Origin: Brucella oryzae
Lineage (GTDB): Bacteria > Pseudomonadota > Alphaproteobacteria > Rhizobiales > Rhizobiaceae
Assembly: GCA_012103035.1 (NCBI GenBank)
Contig: JAAVLL010000001.1
Location: 1 to 64,000, forward strand
Direction of reading: 5' to 3'
DNA: 64,000 nt
The notes under the pieces: model-generated
The model's database searches: none
The model's input: only the letters and a program-made list of their open reading frames with translations
Told to the model about the DNA's origin: nothing
In this document: one piece after another, positions 61,608-64,000 of the stretch
How positions within the stretch are numbered: position 1 is the stretch's first letter
How the letters are laid out: each line of letters starts with the position of its first letter
Translations under genes and position numbers: made by a program

Positions 61608-62597
61608 TCATACCATAGCCGATCCGCCGTCTTTTGCCGCTCGGTAGATCGCATCGATGAATTTCTGGTTCGCCTTCGAGTTTTCAAGCGAGAAAAGCCG
61701 TGCATCCCTGTCGCCGCGTGCAGCGCGCACAAAGCTTTCGGCCTGAAGCTGATAATGATTGGCATCACCGAACGACCATTCCGTCGCCTTCATATGACCG
61801 GCATCGAAAAGCGCGATGCTGCCATGACCATATTTGCCGGTGTTGAACGGCGCATAGACTTCGATGAAGCCCTTGTCGCCATGGAAGATCATCGTCTGGC
61901 GTCCGGCAAGCTGCGTCGCGACATAGAAGGTCAGGTCAAATCCCTCGAAGCGGGCCGAAACATTGGCATAACGGTCGGTACCGAAGACCGGATCATATTC
62001 CACCGAAGCCTGAACCGATACCGGCTCCTGACCGGTGACCATGCGTGTTACCACGGTCGGATAGACGCCGATATCCGGCAAAGCACCGCCGCCCAGTTCC
62101 GGCTGGTTACGCATATTCCCCGGGTCGACATTGAAATAGGAGAAAGCGCCCTGCACATGACGCAGCTTGCCGATAACGTCTTCGGCAAGAAGTTCCTGCA
62201 GCTTGATCCACTGCGGATGATAATAAACCATGAAGGCTTCAGCGATAGTGACCTTGTGCCTGTCACGTGCGACGATGAGTTGGTCGATATCGTCTGCCTT
62301 CAGCGCGATTGGCTTTTCGCATAGGACGTGCTTGCCCGCTTCTGCCGCCTTGAGGCTCCATTCGATGTGCTGTGAGGTCGGTAACGGTATATAGACGCCG
62401 TCGACAGCATCACTTGCCAGAAGCTCCTCATAGGAACCGAATGCCAGCGGCGCGCCAAAACGGTCGGCAACGGCGCGCGCACGTGACTGATCGCGGCTTG
62501 CAATGGCATGAACGACGCCATTCTCGGACGCGCAAAGCGCTGGAATTACCTGCGTGACGCCGATCTTGGCAGTTGAAAGGATACCCCAACGAAACAT
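61608..62597 (-). CDS. Gfo/Idh/MocA-family oxidoreductase
   Basis: NAD(P)-dependent sugar or cyclitol dehydrogenase, 329 residues, intact. The N-terminal Rossmann fold starts MFRWGILSTAKIGVTQVIPA; the family motif for the active-site Lys is HVLCEKPIALKADDID. The C-terminal alpha/beta domain (GGALPDIGVYPTVVTRMV) is complete. The substrate is unknown. It is followed on the minus strand by dnaK's upstream region, with no operon partner downstream. Confidence 0.9.
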   Translation of the reverse strand: MFRWGILSTAKIGVTQVIPALCASENGVVHAIASRDQSRARAVADRFGAPLAFGSYEELLASDAVDGVYIPLPTSQHIEWSLKAAEAGKHVLCEKPIALKADDIDQLIVARDRHKVTIAEAFMVYYHPQWIKLQELLAEDVIGKLRHVQGAFSYFNVDPGNMRNQPELGGGALPDIGVYPTVVTRMVTGQEPVSVQASVEYDPVFGTDRYANVSARFEGFDLTFYVATQLAGRQTMIFHGDKGFIEVYAPFNTGKYGHGSIALFDAGHMKATEWSFGDANHYQLQAESFVRAARGDRDARLFSLENSKANQKFIDAIYRAAKDGGSAMV

Positions 62598-62621
62598 GCT
62601 ATTCCCTCGTTTATAAAGAAC

Positions 62622-63260
62622 TCAATCCGGTATATCCCAGCCCTGAACGGCCAGTTCGGGCCAGAATTTCAGCGCGCGGGCTGCCTTGATCTCATGTGTT
62701 TCGCGGTTATCGATGGCACGATTGGGCCGAATGCGAAATGAAAAAATATCATCAAGGCCGAAAGGGGCATGGATGAGCAACCCACCCACTGCCGCCTCGC
62801 CGTCTTTTGCCAGCCGCGCGCCCACGCAATGGGCAATCGTCGAATAGCGTTCTATCGATTCGGTTGCAGAACGAAGCGGTGCATAGGGCTGTCCGAAGCG
62901 CTCTTCAAACCACAAATGCACTCGCGCCTGATTGCGTATCTCCACTGGAAGCGGAAAGTCGCGGAAGACGTCAGCCCCGCGAGTGATAACCGCATCCTCG
63001 GCTTCCCAGGAAAGATCGCTGCCATCGAAATAGATGATGTCGAGATCCTTGATCCCATGCAGAACCGGCCGCTCCGTCAGTTGGTTCCAGATGGTGTTAT
63101 AGAGCGCACCGGAGACGAGCCAGAATTCGAATACTTTTCCGGCCAATTCGTGCAATCGATGCAGAGCATCTGTCAGCGGCGGGCTTTCCAGGATCATCTG
63201 TGCAAAGATATTCCGCTGTTCAGTGGGCGGCAGACCGGCATGGCGCAAGTGATCCGTCAT
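62622..63260 (-). CDS. Nucleotidyltransferase-fold protein (DUF925/YkgJ-like family)
   Basis: 212 residues, intact. The core FWLVSGALYNTIWNQLTERP followed by GIKDLDIIYFDGSDLSWEAE matches bacterial proteins annotated as nucleotidyltransferase family (former DUF925), with the Asp pair DLDIIYFD as putative metal ligands. RVHLWFEERFGQPYAPLRSA and FGLDDIFSFRIRPNR are also typical. The activity is not established. It lies 25 bp upstream of the Gfo/Idh gene on the same strand. Confidence 0.75.
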   Translation of the reverse strand: MTDHLRHAGLPPTEQRNIFAQMILESPPLTDALHRLHELAGKVFEFWLVSGALYNTIWNQLTERPVLHGIKDLDIIYFDGSDLSWEAEDAVITRGADVFRDFPLPVEIRNQARVHLWFEERFGQPYAPLRSATESIERYSTIAHCVGARLAKDGEAAVGGLLIHAPFGLDDIFSFRIRPNRAIDNRETHEIKAARALKFWPELAVQGWDIPD

Positions 63261-63265
63261 CCCCT

Positions 63266-64000
63266 TCACTGACCTTGTCCCGATGCGTGACGATAGAAAT
63301 CGATGAATGCGCGCAGCGCGGGGCGCATCTGGCGACGGCTTGGATAATAGAGATAAAGCCCCGCAAAAGGCTGGCACCAGTCTTCCAGAACCCGGACCAG
63401 CCGCCTTTCCGCCAAGGCATCGTGAACATAGTCTTCGAACAGATAGGCAAGCCCGGTGCCGTTCAGCGCGGCTTCCAGAATAACCCTGTCGTCATTGACG
63501 ATCAGAGGTCCTTCAATGGCGATTTCCTGCTCTTCGCCCGCCTTTTCAAACTCCCAGCGATAGGTTCGCCCGCTCGGAAAACGATGGCGGATACAAGCAT
63601 GATGCATAAGATCTTGTGGCTCGATTGGAGCCGAGCGGTTCTCGAAATAAGCTGGCGCCGCCACGATTGCCGCACGAACATGCCCGGTGAGCCGCGCTGC
63701 GATCATATCCGCTTCGAGGCTTTCGCCAAGACGCACGCCTGCATCAAAACCTGCTGCAACGATATCGGTGAAGCCATTTTCCACCCGCAGATCGAGTGTA
63801 ATGTCGGGATACGCTCTGGCGAATTCTCCCAGACGCGGAGCGATGACCAGTTGAGCCGCCGCGTAGGGGCCGTGATTCGCAGTACCCCCGACGGGCGATC
63901 CCGTGAATCGATAGCGGCGCCCAGAGCCGCATTGATCTCTTCAAGCGCCGGCGCCAGCCTTTCCAGCAATTGCCGTCCGGCCTCTGTCGGCGCGACGCTA
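63266..64000 (-). CDS. LysR-family transcriptional regulator, partial
   Basis: The effector-binding domain of a LysR regulator; the DNA-binding domain lies beyond the window. Typical segments are RPSGVLRITAP at the domain start, DAGVRLGESLEADMIAARL, LIVNDDRVILEAALNGTGLA and VRVLEDWCQPFAGLYLYYPS. A shift near 63870 separates the first ~45 visible residues from the rest. It ends 5 bases before the nucleotidyltransferase gene start on the same strand. Its targets are unknown. Confidence 0.85.

Noticed and set aside
1-64000. tRNA, rRNA, CRISPR or prophage genes
   Set aside because: No T-loop consensus, no spaced repeats and no phage structural or integrase genes were seen on either strand.

Overview
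The window is alphaproteobacterial, order Rhizobiales, and most like Brucella/Ochrobactrum. This rests on recognisable protein sequences and on gene orders typical of that group: irr-fabA-fabB-fabI; rimP-nusA-ylxR-infB-rbfA-truB-rpsO-pnp; metK-praR/phrR-lnt-corC-ybeY-phoH-miaB-plsC-rimI-tsaB; pstSCAB-phoU-phoB; dnaK-dnaJ. It is a core chromosomal segment. I see no rRNA, tRNA, CRISPR array or prophage.

Layout. 1-4.7 kb: end of an M17 leucyl aminopeptidase, a MarR regulator, an SH3/NlpC-P60 hydrolase, an alpha/beta hydrolase, a 2-hydroxyacid dehydrogenase and an SH3 envelope protein. 4.7-10.2 kb: metQ, irr, the fabA-fabB-fabI fatty-acid genes and an RsmC-like methyltransferase. 10.2-11.8 kb: an IS1182-type insertion sequence sitting in the pnp terminator. 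11.8-22.5 kb: the transcription/translation operon from rimP to pnp (minus strand). 22.7-33.6 kb: trmB, metK with a structured leader, an XRE regulator, then lipoprotein acylation, RNA maturation and phospholipid genes. 33.9-37.1 kb: dps, an M29 aminopeptidase, a small lipoprotein and a SleB-type cell-wall hydrolase. 37.8-44.3 kb: the phosphate operon pstS-pstC-pstA-pstB-phoU-phoB behind a Pho box. 44.4-50.4 kb: an aminotransferase, a YbaN-like membrane protein, RlpA, a coupled GNAT-C39-peptidase / RimK-like ATP-grasp pair, and a divergent transglutaminase-like cysteine peptidase. 50.6-57.7 kb: VOC protein, histidine phosphatase, comM, gshB, SMP-30, pyrF, FMN reductase, pmtA. 57.7-61.4 kb: a 138-bp MITE in the dnaJ terminator, dnaJ, dnaK. 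61.6-64 kb: a Gfo/Idh/MocA oxidoreductase, a nucleotidyltransferase and a partial LysR.

Two thirds or more of the genes, including essential ones (infB, nusA, pnp, dnaK, metK), are broken by one-base shifts. Nearly all of those I could resolve are a base missing from a mononucleotide run. This reads as a sequencing/consensus error pattern, so broken genes are annotated here at their full intended span with approximate shift positions.

Most interesting signals: (1) the IS and the distant MITE share near-identical terminal repeats, and each sits exactly beside a palindromic terminator that is duplicated on both sides; (2) the RimK-like / GNAT-C39 pair facing a transglutaminase-like peptidase looks like an uncharacterised peptide-modification system; (3) full CtrA-type TTAA-N7-TTAA sites lie upstream of that peptidase and of the SleB hydrolase, suggesting cell-cycle control of envelope genes; (4) an extended hairpin lies in the metK leader.
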